64,000 nucleotides of DNA, from positions 62,001 to 126,000 of the forward strand of contig NZ_SSBI01000017.1 of NCBI RefSeq assembly GCF_004795015.1, given 5' to 3'. The translations under genes were made by a program, and so were the position numbers. This stretch comes from Streptomyces sp. A1277 (GTDB lineage: Bacteria; Actinomycetota; Actinomycetes; Streptomycetales; Streptomycetaceae). Each line of letters opens with the position of its first letter. The first letter of the stretch is position 1. The notes below the pieces were generated by a model. That model was given only the letters and a program-made list of their open reading frames with translations, was not told the DNA's origin and searched no databases. Below, piece by piece: positions 43,566 through 51,692 of this stretch.

Positions 43566-43778
43566 TTGATCCATTTCGTCCGGACGAGGCCCGCCAGCAA
43601 CGACGCGGGAGAGGCGGTGAACCTCAACTGCTGGGCGTGCTGGCTCGGGGAAGTCCCCTGTCTTCAGCAGTCCGACGACTTCACCACCGACACGGCCCCG
43701 GGCCCGTGGCCGGGCGAGAACGTCACGCCTATGCCTTTGACCGTTCAGCCACGCCCTCGGGTCCCCGCCGCGCGGTAA
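43566..43778 (+). CDS. Possible small peptide downstream of the methyltransferase
   Basis: An open frame of about 70 codons ending TAA at 43778. It can start at a TTG at about 43569 (GGAG five bases before) or at internal GTGs. It contains LNCWACWLGEVPC (three Cys), then TDTAPGPWPGENVTPMPLTV and a basic Pro-rich end. I do not recognise it. Given the modification enzymes just upstream it could be a precursor peptide, but it may also be a non-coding frame. The start is uncertain. Confidence 0.35.
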   Translation: MIHFVRTRPASNDAGEAVNLNCWACWLGEVPCLQQSDDFTTDTAPGPWPGENVTPMPLTVQPRPRVPAAR

Positions 43779-43799
43779 TCGCCGCAAGGACACAAAACC

Positions 43800-44753
43800 T
43801 CACTCCGGCAGCAGGTTCCCCCGCCGCGACAACAAGAAACGCTTGAACGCCGCCACCGGAGCCGTATCCGGGTGCCCGTCCAGCCAAGCCACCCCGATCT
43901 CGCGCACCGCCCGTGGCGCCGTCACCGTCAGCTCGACCACCCCCGGCCGGGCCACCGCCGGAGGGGGCAGCAGGGCCACGCCCAGGCCCGCCGCGACCAG
44001 GCCGCGCAGGGTTTCCGCCTCCTCGCCCTCGAAGGCGACTCGGGGGACGAAGCCGGCCTCCGTGCAGAGGTCGTCCGTGATGCGGCGGAGGCCGTAGCCG
44101 GGTTCCAGGGTGACGAAGGTTTCGTCGGCGGCTTCGGCGAGGCGGATGCGGCGGCGGGTGGCCAGGCGGTGGTCGTCGGGGACGACCAGGCGGAGGCGTT
44201 GTTCGTCCAGGCGGCGGGCGACGAGGTCGGGGGCGTCCGGGACCGGGGAGGTGAGGCAGAGGTCGAGGCCGCCGGCGCGGAGGCGTTCGATCATGGCCTC
44301 GCCGTAGTTCTGGACCAGTTGGAAGCGGACCCGGGGGTGGTCGGCGCGGAAGGCGCGGATGAGGGCGGGGACGGTTTCCGAGCCCATCGTGTGGAGGAAG
44401 CCGAAGGCGACCTTGCCCGCGGTGGGGTCGGCGTCGGCGCGTACCGAGTCGGCGGCCTTCTCCACCTCGGCGAGGGCGCGCTCGGCGGAGCCGAGGAAGG
44501 TGCGGCCGGCCGGGGTGAGGGAGACCGTGCGGCCCTTGCGGGCGAACAGGGCGACGCCCAGGTCGTCCTCCAGCCTCACCATCGCCCGCGAGAGCGTGGA
44601 CTGCGGGACGCCCAGTTCCTGCGCGGCGCGGGTGACGTGCTCGTGGCGGGCGACCGCCGCGAAGTAGGCGAGGCGGGGCGCGAGGACCGCGCGGATGTCT
44701 TCTTCGTAACTGCTCGGTGACAGCCGGGGCTGTGAGCTGCGTTGATGCGCCAT
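43800..44753 (-). CDS. LysR family transcriptional regulator
   Basis: A 317-residue LysR regulator. The N-terminal winged helix is LAYFAAVARHEHVTRAAQELGVPQSTLSRAMVRLEDDLGVALF; the effector-binding domain follows (about residues 110-310). The ATG at 44753 is 63 bases from the divergent MFS transporter start, so it most likely controls that gene. The open frame running upstream into the transporter is antisense and ignored. Confidence 0.9.
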   Translation of the reverse strand: MAHQRSSQPRLSPSSYEEDIRAVLAPRLAYFAAVARHEHVTRAAQELGVPQSTLSRAMVRLEDDLGVALFARKGRTVSLTPAGRTFLGSAERALAEVEKAADSVRADADPTAGKVAFGFLHTMGSETVPALIRAFRADHPRVRFQLVQNYGEAMIERLRAGGLDLCLTSPVPDAPDLVARRLDEQRLRLVVPDDHRLATRRRIRLAEAADETFVTLEPGYGLRRITDDLCTEAGFVPRVAFEGEEAETLRGLVAAGLGVALLPPPAVARPGVVELTVTAPRAVREIGVAWLDGHPDTAPVAAFKRFLLSRRGNLLPE

Positions 44754-44816
44754 GGGATTGATTATTCGCTGTTTGTGCATTGGACGCATGAATGACGTCC
44801 GGCCTACGTTCGTCGC

Positions 44817-46136
44817 ATGCCTCCTGCCAGTACCGGGGCGTCCACGCTCGCCGTGGCCGCCTCGACCCCGTCGTCCCCCGTCACCACCACCGTCGCCGCC
44901 GAGGCCGCCACCGCGGGCCGGCTCGAACCCGGGCGCCCCGGCTACCGCCGGATGAGCTTCGCCCTCTTCGCCGCCGGTGTCGCGACGTTCGCGCTCCTCT
45001 ACTCCACGCAGGCGCTGCTGCCCGCCGTCTCCGCCTCCTTCGGCGCCACGGCCGGGCAGGCGAGCTGGACGGTCTCCGCCGCGACGGGCGCGCTGGCGCT
45101 GTGCGTGCTGCCGATGAGCGCGCTGTCCGAGCGGTTCGGGCGGCGGCAGATGATGACCGCCTCGCTGGTGGTCGCGGTGGCGGTCGGGCTGTTCGTGCCG
45201 TTCGCGCCGTCCCTGGGCTGGCTGATCGCGCTGCGCGCCGTCCAGGGCGCCGCGCTCGCCGGACTGCCCGCCTCCGCGATGGCGTACTTGGCGGAGGAGG
45301 TGCGGCCGAGGGCGCTCGTCGCCGCGATCGGGTTGTTCGTGGCCGGCAACAGCATCGGCGGGATGAGCGGCCGCATCCTCACCGGCTGGATCGCCCAGCT
45401 GTGGGGCTGGCGCGCGGCGCTCGGCGCGGTCGGGCTGCTGGCCGTGGTCTGCGCGGTCGTCTTCCACTTCATGATCCCGCGCGCCCGCCACTTCACCCCC
45501 GGGACGCTGAACCCGAAGGCCCTGGCGAGGACCGTCGGCACGCACCTCGCCAATCCGCTGCTGCGGCGGCTGTACGCGATCGGCGCGCTGTTCATGACGG
45601 TGTTCGGCGCCGTTTACACGGTGATCGGTTACCGGCTGGTGGAGGCGCCGTTCAACCTTCCGCAGGGGATCGTCGGCTCGATCTTCCTGGTCTATCTGGT
45701 CGGTACGGTCTCCTCCGCCGCGGCCGGGCGGCTCGTCGCCCGGCTCGGGCGCCGGGGTGCGCTGTACCTCGCCGTCTCGACCACGGCCGCCGGTCTGCTG
45801 CTCTCGCTGGCCGACCAGCTGGCCGCCGTGCTCCTCGGCCTGGTCCTGATCACGGCGGGCTTCTTCGCCGGGCACGCGGTCGCCTCGTCCTCGGTGAGCC
45901 GTACGGCGACCACGGGCCGCGCCCAGGCGTCCGCGCTGTACCAGTCGGCGTACTACCTGGGCTCCAGCGCGGGCGGCACGCTCGGCGCGGTCGCCTTCCA
46001 CGCGGGTGGCTGGGCCGGCACGGTCGCGCTGGGGCTGTTCGCGGTCCTCGGTGTCGTCACCATCACGCTGTACGGGACCCGGGCCGCCCGCGCCGAACGG
46101 CTGCGGCCCATGCCGGTCGCCCCCGTACAGAACTGA
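44817..46136 (+). CDS. MFS transporter
   Basis: A 439-residue major facilitator with 12 predicted hydrophobic segments. A 45-residue Ala/Thr-rich N-terminus precedes FALFAAGVATFALLYSTQALLPAVSASFGATAG, and the loop between segments 2 and 3 carries SERFGRRQM, the usual MFS motif. It resembles YnfM/Bcr-type drug or metabolite exporters. It diverges from a LysR regulator, a common arrangement for inducible efflux. The substrate is unknown. Confidence 0.88.
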   Translation: MPPASTGASTLAVAASTPSSPVTTTVAAEAATAGRLEPGRPGYRRMSFALFAAGVATFALLYSTQALLPAVSASFGATAGQASWTVSAATGALALCVLPMSALSERFGRRQMMTASLVVAVAVGLFVPFAPSLGWLIALRAVQGAALAGLPASAMAYLAEEVRPRALVAAIGLFVAGNSIGGMSGRILTGWIAQLWGWRAALGAVGLLAVVCAVVFHFMIPRARHFTPGTLNPKALARTVGTHLANPLLRRLYAIGALFMTVFGAVYTVIGYRLVEAPFNLPQGIVGSIFLVYLVGTVSSAAAGRLVARLGRRGALYLAVSTTAAGLLLSLADQLAAVLLGLVLITAGFFAGHAVASSSVSRTATTGRAQASALYQSAYYLGSSAGGTLGAVAFHAGGWAGTVALGLFAVLGVVTITLYGTRAARAERLRPMPVAPVQN

Positions 46137-46221
46137 GACATCCGGCGCACAACCGACCGCTCCCCCTCGCGCATCTAGCAGGCGGAATCACCGCAGTGCG
46201 CGCGAAGGGGAGTTGGCGTAC

Positions 46222-46956
46222 ATGGGAGTCAGGGAGAACATGCGGAACATACAAGGCATAGGGGGCATACGGGTCCGGCGCGGGCTCGTCCTGTCCGTCG
46301 CGGGTCTGACCGCGATACCGGCCTTCGTGCTCGGTACGGGCGGCACCGCCCAGGCGGCGTCCTGCACGACGTCCACGGGGCCGAACCAGAAGCAGGTCGA
46401 GAAGTACCTGCACCTGAAGGTGGACGGCAAGCAGTCGGCGGCCGACTGCAAGGCGATCCGGTCGTTCCAGAGCACGTACGGGGTCACCCCGACCATCGGT
46501 TACGCGGGACCCGTCACCTGGCGCACCATGCAGACGCTCACCGCGCAGAAGGCGGCCGGCAAGAACCCGAACAAGGCCGGCAAGTGCCCCACCAACAAGG
46601 GGCGCATCGCGTGCGTGGACCTGACCCGGCAGATCAGCTGGATCCAGGACGGCAAGAAGCTGAAGTTCGGGCCGGTGCCGGTGCGGACCGGGCGCGACAA
46701 GTACGAGACCCGGACCGGCGCCAAGAAGATCTACTGGCGCCACAAGAACCACGTGTCGTCGATCTACCACGTGTCCATGCCGTACTCCCAGTTCTTCGAC
46801 GGGGGCCAGGCGTTCCACGCGGTCGGCGTGAAGATGTGGAACCCGCCGGGGTCGCACGGCTGCGTCAACATGCGTACCGCGGACGCGAAGTCGTACTGGA
46901 ACCTGTTGAAGAACGGCGACGACGTCTACGTGTACGGGCGCAAGCCGGGGACCTGA
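46222..46956 (+). CDS. Secreted L,D-transpeptidase with peptidoglycan-binding domain
   Basis: A 244-residue exported protein. A signal peptide (GLVLSVAGLTAIPAFVLGTGGTAQA) is followed by a peptidoglycan-binding domain (QKQVEKYLHLKVDGKQSAADCKAIRSFQSTYGV). The YkuD catalytic domain has its active-site His in FHAVG and Cys in SHGCVNM. Such enzymes form 3-3 cross-links in the cell wall. The ATG at 46222 is preceded by AAGGGGAG at about nine bases. Confidence 0.9.
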   Translation: MGVRENMRNIQGIGGIRVRRGLVLSVAGLTAIPAFVLGTGGTAQAASCTTSTGPNQKQVEKYLHLKVDGKQSAADCKAIRSFQSTYGVTPTIGYAGPVTWRTMQTLTAQKAAGKNPNKAGKCPTNKGRIACVDLTRQISWIQDGKKLKFGPVPVRTGRDKYETRTGAKKIYWRHKNHVSSIYHVSMPYSQFFDGGQAFHAVGVKMWNPPGSHGCVNMRTADAKSYWNLLKNGDDVYVYGRKPGT

Positions 46957-47059
46957 CCGCCTCCCGCTCGTCCCGCCCTCGTTGTCAGACCCCTGCTGTA
47001 GCTTCCGAAGCGCTGGTGGAAGTGAGCGGCGTCACAGCGCAACAGGGGTGGAATGGGCG

Positions 47060-48172
47060 ATGAGTGATCTGACAGCGGCGAGGGCAGCGGAGTCCGGGAC
47101 GGGGACAGGGGCCGGTGCGGCGTCCGACATCGACAGCCGTCTGGAGGGGCACCGGGTCGAGCTGACCGGTTACTGCCACCGGATGCTCGGCTCGGCCTTC
47201 GAGGCGGAGGACGCGGTCCAGGACACGCTGGTGCGGGCCTGGCGCAACTTCGGCAAGTTCGAGGGCCGGTCCTCGCTGCGGTCCTGGCTGTACCGCATCG
47301 CGACCAACGTCTGCCTGGACATGCTGAACGCGGGCAGGAAGCGGGCCAGGCCCGTGGACCTGTCCGGTGCGACGCCGCTCGCGCGGGCCGCGCTGAACCC
47401 GCTGCCGGAGAACACCTGGCCGGAGCCGATGCCGGACGGCCGGACCATCCCCTCGGCCGAGGACCCGGCGGAAGCGGCGGTGGCCCGCGAGTCGGTGCGG
47501 CTGGCGTTCGTCGCGGTGCTCCAGCACCTGCCGCCGAAGCAGCGCGCGGTGCTGATCCTGCGCGAGGTGCTGGCGTGGAAGGCCGCCGAGGTCGCGGAGC
47601 TGCTCGACACGTCAGTCGCCTCGGTCAACAGCGCCCTCCAGCGCGCCCGCGCCACGCTCACCGACCACGAGGCCGTGGCCGCCGAGGCCGCGAACCCCCT
47701 CGACGAGGAGCAGACCGAGCTGCTGGAGCGGTACGTGGCGGCGTTCGAGGGCTACGACATGAAGGCCCTGACCGCGCTGCTGCACGAGGACGCGGTGATG
47801 ACGAGGCCGCCGTTCGACCTCTGGCTCCGGGGCCACGACGACAGCACCGGCTTCATGACGTCCTTCGGCGCGAGCCGCGCCGGCTCCCGCCTGCTCGCCA
47901 CCTCCGCCAACGGCGCCCCGGCCTTCGCCCACCGCAAGCCGGTCCCGGAGGGCCCCGGCTTCGCGCCGTGGGCGGTCCCGGCCATCGGCATCGCGGACGG
48001 CGCGGGCACGGGCATGCACTGCTTCCTGGACACCTCGCGGGTTCCCGCTGTCCGGGCTGCCGGACCACCTGAACGCCGAGGGGGCGTGAGGCCGGGGGCG
48101 GTGAGGGGCTTCACGCGGCGCACTCCCGCGTCGTCGGGGCGGCAGGTGCCGGGGTCAGGACCTTGCGGGTGA
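47060..48172 (+). CDS. ECF sigma factor with SnoaL-like C-terminal domain, frameshifted at the end
   Basis: As it stands the frame encodes 370 residues. Sigma region 2 is LTGYCHRMLGSAFEAEDAVQDTLVRAWRNF, region 4 is LPPKQRAVLILREVLAWKAAEVAELLDTSVASVNS, and the C-terminal SnoaL-like domain (ERYVAAFEGYDMKALTALLHEDAVM...MHCFLDT) is typical of the SigJ/SigG-type group. After MHCFLDTSR the frame loses the family's usual ending. Dropping one G near 48041 restores FPLSGLPDHLNAEGA and a TGA at 48087-48089. Either a sequencing error or a recent frameshift is likely. Confidence 0.85.
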   Translation: MSDLTAARAAESGTGTGAGAASDIDSRLEGHRVELTGYCHRMLGSAFEAEDAVQDTLVRAWRNFGKFEGRSSLRSWLYRIATNVCLDMLNAGRKRARPVDLSGATPLARAALNPLPENTWPEPMPDGRTIPSAEDPAEAAVARESVRLAFVAVLQHLPPKQRAVLILREVLAWKAAEVAELLDTSVASVNSALQRARATLTDHEAVAAEAANPLDEEQTELLERYVAAFEGYDMKALTALLHEDAVMTRPPFDLWLRGHDDSTGFMTSFGASRAGSRLLATSANGAPAFAHRKPVPEGPGFAPWAVPAIGIADGAGTGMHCFLDTSRVPAVRAAGPPERRGGVRPGAVRGFTRRTPASSGRQVPGSGPCG

Positions 48173-48455
48173 TGCGTTCGGCTATGGCGGCGACCACGGT
48201 CCGGGGGCGGCGCGGTGTCAGGTGGGCGGTCAGGGCGTGGCCCAGGCCGGGGGCGATGTAGCCGCGGTCGCGGTCCAGTGCGCGCAGGGCGGCGCGCACG
48301 ACGGGTTCGGGGGTGGTCATGGAGCCGGTGACGGCCGCGTTGCGGGTGCCGATGACCTCGAAGAAGGCGGTCTCCACCGGGCCGGGGCACAGAGTGAGGA
48401 CGCGGATGCCGCGCCGGCGGTACTCCTGCCGCAGGGCGAGCCCGAAGTTGAGCAC
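48111..48455 (-). pseudogene. Short-chain dehydrogenase, C-terminal fragment
   Basis: A 114-residue fragment matching the last part of SDR proteins (LRQEYRRRGIRVLTLCPGPVETAFFEV, then an EPVVRAALRALDRDRGYIAPG tail). The N-terminal two-thirds, with the NAD(P)-binding TGxxxGxG and the catalytic Tyr/Lys, is missing, and I find no remnant upstream before the terminator at 48584. It is most likely the leftover of a deletion. Confidence 0.75.
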
Positions 48456-48583
48456 GGGCCGCCCCTGTCAGGACGACCGGCAGGGGGACCATACGGAGGA
48501 GGACCGGTGGCCCGCCGGAAACTCATCGTGGCGCGGCCCCCTTCCCGGCCGGCGGGGCACCCCCGCGTCCGCGGCCGGTACGC

Positions 48584-48619
48584 CGAACGGGACCGGCGGC
48601 GGTCCGCCGGTCCCGTTCG
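48584..48619. terminator. Terminator hairpin downstream of deoA
   Basis: A perfect 16-bp stem (48584-48599 with 48604-48619) and four-base loop, 22 bases past the deoA stop on the minus strand. Confidence 0.85.
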
Positions 48620-48641
48620 CTCGTACGCGGGAAGCCGCAGG

Positions 48642-49919
48642 TCAGGCGATACGTTCCCGCACCACCGGGGTCGCCGTGAACGAGGTGCCGGACGGGGCGA
48701 TGTCGTACGCGTCCGGGAGCGCCTTCAGGGCGTAGTCGAACTTCTCCGGGGTGTCCGTGTGCAGGGTCAGCAGCGGCTGGCCCGCGGTGATCTCGTCGCC
48801 CGGCTTGGCGTGGAGTTCGACGCCCGCGCCGGCCTGGACCGGGTCCTCCTTGCGGGCGCGGCCGGCGCCCAGGCGCCAGGCGGCGACGCCGATGTCGTAG
48901 GCGTCCAGGCGGGTCAGGATGCCGGAGGCGGATGCCTTGACGACGTGCTGTTCGCGGGCGACCGGGAGCTCGGCGTCGGGGTCGCCGCCCTGGGCGGAGA
49001 TCATGCGGCGCCAGACGTCCATGGCGGAGCCGTCGGCGAGGGCCTTCTCCGGGTCGGCGTCCTTGAGGCCGGCCGCGTCCAGCATCTCGCGGGCGAGGGC
49101 CACGGTGAGGTCGACGACGTCCCTGGGGCCGCCGCCGGCCAGGACCTCGACGGACTCGCGGACCTCCAGGGCGTTGCCCGCGGTCAGGCCGAGGGGGGTG
49201 GACATGTCGGTGAGCAGGGCGACCGTGCGGACGCCGCTGTCGGTGCCGAGGGCGACCATGGTGGAGGCGAGTTCGCGGGCGTCGTCCATGGTCTTCATGA
49301 AGGCGCCGGAGCCGACCTTGACGTCCAGGACGAGGGCGCCGGTGCCCTCGGCGATCTTCTTGGACATGATCGAGCTGGCGATGAGCGGGATCGCCTCGAC
49401 GGTGCCGGTGACGTCGCGGAGCGCGTACAGCTTCTTGTCGGCGGGGGCGAGGCCGTCGCCCGCCGCGCAGATGACGGCGCCGGTGGTGTCGAGGACGTCC
49501 AGCATCTCGGAGTTGGAGAGGTGGGCGCGCCAGCCGGGGATGGACTCCAGCTTGTCGAGCGTGCCGCCGGTGTGGCCGAGGCCCCGGCCGCTGAGCTGGG
49601 GGACGGCGGCGCCGCAGGCGGCGACCAGCGGGGCGAGCGGGAGGGTGATCTTGTCGCCGACGCCGCCGGTGGAGTGCTTGTCCGTGGTGGGGCGCGAGAG
49701 GGTGTCGAAGTTCATCCGCTCGCCGGAGGCGATCATGGCGGCGGTCCAGCGGGCGATCTCCGTACGGTTCATGCCGTTCAGCAGGATCGCCATGGCCAGT
49801 GCGGACATCTGCTCATCGGCGACCTCGCCGCGGGTGTACGCGTCGATGACCCAGTCGATCTGTTCGGGGGTCAGCTCGCCTCGGTCCCGCTTGGTGCGGA
49901 TGACGGAGATGGCGTCCAT
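48642..49919 (-). CDS. deoA: Thymidine phosphorylase
   Basis: A 425-residue pyrimidine nucleoside phosphorylase. It converts thymidine or deoxyuridine plus phosphate to base and deoxyribose 1-phosphate. Landmarks are IRTKRDRGELTPEQIDWVIDAY at the start, the family signature SGRGLGHTGGTLDKLESIPGW, KHSTGGVGDK, and KKIAEGTGALVLDVKVGSGAFM. The ATG at 49919 has GGAAGGA upstream. An operator lies 52-65 bases before the start, inside the gap after cdd, so deoA may have its own promoter in addition to the transport operon's. Confidence 0.93.
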   Translation of the reverse strand: MDAISVIRTKRDRGELTPEQIDWVIDAYTRGEVADEQMSALAMAILLNGMNRTEIARWTAAMIASGERMNFDTLSRPTTDKHSTGGVGDKITLPLAPLVAACGAAVPQLSGRGLGHTGGTLDKLESIPGWRAHLSNSEMLDVLDTTGAVICAAGDGLAPADKKLYALRDVTGTVEAIPLIASSIMSKKIAEGTGALVLDVKVGSGAFMKTMDDARELASTMVALGTDSGVRTVALLTDMSTPLGLTAGNALEVRESVEVLAGGGPRDVVDLTVALAREMLDAAGLKDADPEKALADGSAMDVWRRMISAQGGDPDAELPVAREQHVVKASASGILTRLDAYDIGVAAWRLGAGRARKEDPVQAGAGVELHAKPGDEITAGQPLLTLHTDTPEKFDYALKALPDAYDIAPSGTSFTATPVVRERIA

Positions 49920-49971
49920 GGTCTGGCGTCCTTCCGGCCGGTACGTACAGATGCGATGAGCCCTGTTGACT

Positions 49972-49983
49972 CTACGCGCATAG
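49972..49983. promoter_or_regulatory. Nucleoside-regulon operator between cdd and deoA
   Basis: CTACGCGCATAG, one base off the perfect palindrome; with flanks TCTACGCGCATAGA. It is 53-64 bases upstream of the deoA start. Confidence 0.65.
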
Positions 49984-50034
49984 AGGGAGAAAGAGACGCC
50001 GGGTGGGCCCACGTGCGGGCCCACCCGGCGGGTT

Positions 50035-50433
50035 CTAGCCGAGGTGCGCCGGGCCGAATGCCTGGGGGAGCATCTCGTCCAGGGTGCGCAGGCCGTCCGG
50101 GGTCTCCAGGACGAGTTCCGGTCCGCCGAACTCGTACAGCAGCTGCCTGCACCTGCCGCACGGCACCAGGATCTCGCCCGCCCCGTCCACGCAGGTGAAG
50201 TGGGTCAGCCGGCCGCCGCCGGTGGCGTGCAGCTGGGAGACCAGGCCGCACTCGGCGCACAGGCCGATGCCGTACGAGGCGTTCTCGACGTTGCAGCCGA
50301 CGATCGTGCGGCCGTCGTCCACGCGGGCGGCGACGCCGACCGGGTAGCCGGAGTAGGGGGCGTACGCCCGGGACATGGCGTCCCGGGCGGCGGCCCGCAG
50401 GGCCTCCCAGTCGGCTTCGGGGGCCGCGGTCAT
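50035..50433 (-). CDS. cdd: Cytidine deaminase
   Basis: A 132-residue zinc cytidine deaminase. It turns cytidine and deoxycytidine into uridine and deoxyuridine. The active-site motifs are VGCNVENASYGIGLCAECGL (first zinc Cys and catalytic Glu region) and VPCGRCRQLLYEF (the other zinc cysteines). The start overlaps the stop of the upstream permease by four bases, so it is the fourth gene of the nucleoside uptake operon. Confidence 0.95.
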   Translation of the reverse strand: MTAAPEADWEALRAAARDAMSRAYAPYSGYPVGVAARVDDGRTIVGCNVENASYGIGLCAECGLVSQLHATGGGRLTHFTCVDGAGEILVPCGRCRQLLYEFGGPELVLETPDGLRTLDEMLPQAFGPAHLG

Positions 50434-51692
50434 TTCCCTTCACCCTTGCGGTACGGGATGCCGTCGGCCTTCGGCATGCGCAGCCGCTGCGCGGACAGGG
50501 CGAGCACCAGCAGCGTCGTGACGTACGGCGCGGCGTCCACGAACTGGCTCGGCACCTGGTCCGTCAGCGCGTACCAGGTGAACAGCACCCCGGAGCAGAC
50601 CGCGGCGATCACGGCGGAGACGTACTTCTTGCGGTACAGCTGCCAGACGGCGGCGATGGCCACCAGGATGCCCAGGAGCAGCAGCATCGCGTGCACGTTC
50701 TCGGCGCCGCCGCGCAGCTTGAGGCTGTCGGTGAAGCCGAAGAGGCCGGCGCCGAGCGCCATGCCGCCGGGCATCCAGTTCCCGAAGATCATCGCGGCGA
50801 GACCGATGTAACCGCGGCCGCCGGTCTGGCCCTCCTGGTAGATGCTGGTGGCGACGATGGAGAGGAAGGCGCCGCCGAGGCCCGCCAGGCCGCCGGAGAT
50901 GACGACGGCGATGTACTTGTACTTGTAGACGTTCACGCCGAGCGTCTCGGCGGCCACCGGGCTCTCACCGCAGGAGCGGAGCCGCAGACCGAACGCCGTG
51001 CGCCACAGCACCCACCAGGTGACGGGGATCAGGAGCAGGGCGACGACGGTCAGCAGGGACAGTCCGGTGACGAGCCCGCCGATGATGCCGGCGAGGTCGG
51101 AGACGAAGAACCAGTGGTGTTGCTGGAGGTCCTGCAGCCAGTCCGACAGGCCCGGGATGGTGATCTTGTCGATCTCGTCCACGCGGGGTGACTGCTTGGA
51201 GGAGCCGCCGGGCTTGTCGGCGAACGTGAAGTTCGAGAGGTAGCGGGTGACGCCGGCGGCGAGGATGTTGATCGCCACACCGGAGACGATGTGGTTCACG
51301 CCGAAGGTGACGGTCATGACCGCGTGCAGCAGACCGCCGAGCGCGCCGCCGATGATGCCGAACAGCACGCCCACCCACGGGCCCCACTGGAAACCGGCCC
51401 AGGCACCGAACCAGGTGCCGAGGATCATCATGCCTTCGAGGCCGATGTTGACGACGCCGGCCCGCTCTGCCCACAGGCCGCCGAGACCGGCGAGACCGAT
51501 GGGCACGGCCAGTTCCAGGGCGCCGGCGACCTGGCCCACGGAGGTCACGTCGTCGGCGCCGCTGATCAGCCGGACCAGCGAGACGAGGGCGAGCGCTGCG
51601 GCGAGCAGCAGCAGGACGACGGGCAGGGAGAGTGAACGGCGGCCGCCCTTCGCGGGGGCGAGGCGTGCGGCGGAGACTTTGCTGGTGCTCAC
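50430..51692 (-). CDS. ABC transporter permease, nucleoside-type (second permease)
   Basis: A 420-residue inner-membrane protein of the branched-chain amino acid/ribose/nucleoside permease family (BmpC/D-, NupP/Q-like). It has about ten hydrophobic segments; typical stretches are AVPIGLAGLGGLWAERAGVVNIGLEGMMILG and GRGYIGLAAMIFGNWMPGG. It pairs with the permease at 51689. The start overlaps that gene's stop by four bases, and its own stop overlaps cdd. Confidence 0.9.
   Translation of the reverse strand: MSTSKVSAARLAPAKGGRRSLSLPVVLLLLAAALALVSLVRLISGADDVTSVGQVAGALELAVPIGLAGLGGLWAERAGVVNIGLEGMMILGTWFGAWAGFQWGPWVGVLFGIIGGALGGLLHAVMTVTFGVNHIVSGVAINILAAGVTRYLSNFTFADKPGGSSKQSPRVDEIDKITIPGLSDWLQDLQQHHWFFVSDLAGIIGGLVTGLSLLTVVALLLIPVTWWVLWRTAFGLRLRSCGESPVAAETLGVNVYKYKYIAVVISGGLAGLGGAFLSIVATSIYQEGQTGGRGYIGLAAMIFGNWMPGGMALGAGLFGFTDSLKLRGGAENVHAMLLLLGILVAIAAVWQLYRKKYVSAVIAAVCSGVLFTWYALTDQVPSQFVDAAPYVTTLLVLALSAQRLRMPKADGIPYRKGEGK

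Noticed and set aside
43800..46001. Long minus-strand frame that would fuse the LysR protein with an upstream extension
   Set aside because: The extension is antisense to the MFS transporter and is low-complexity; the LysR fold starts at 44753.
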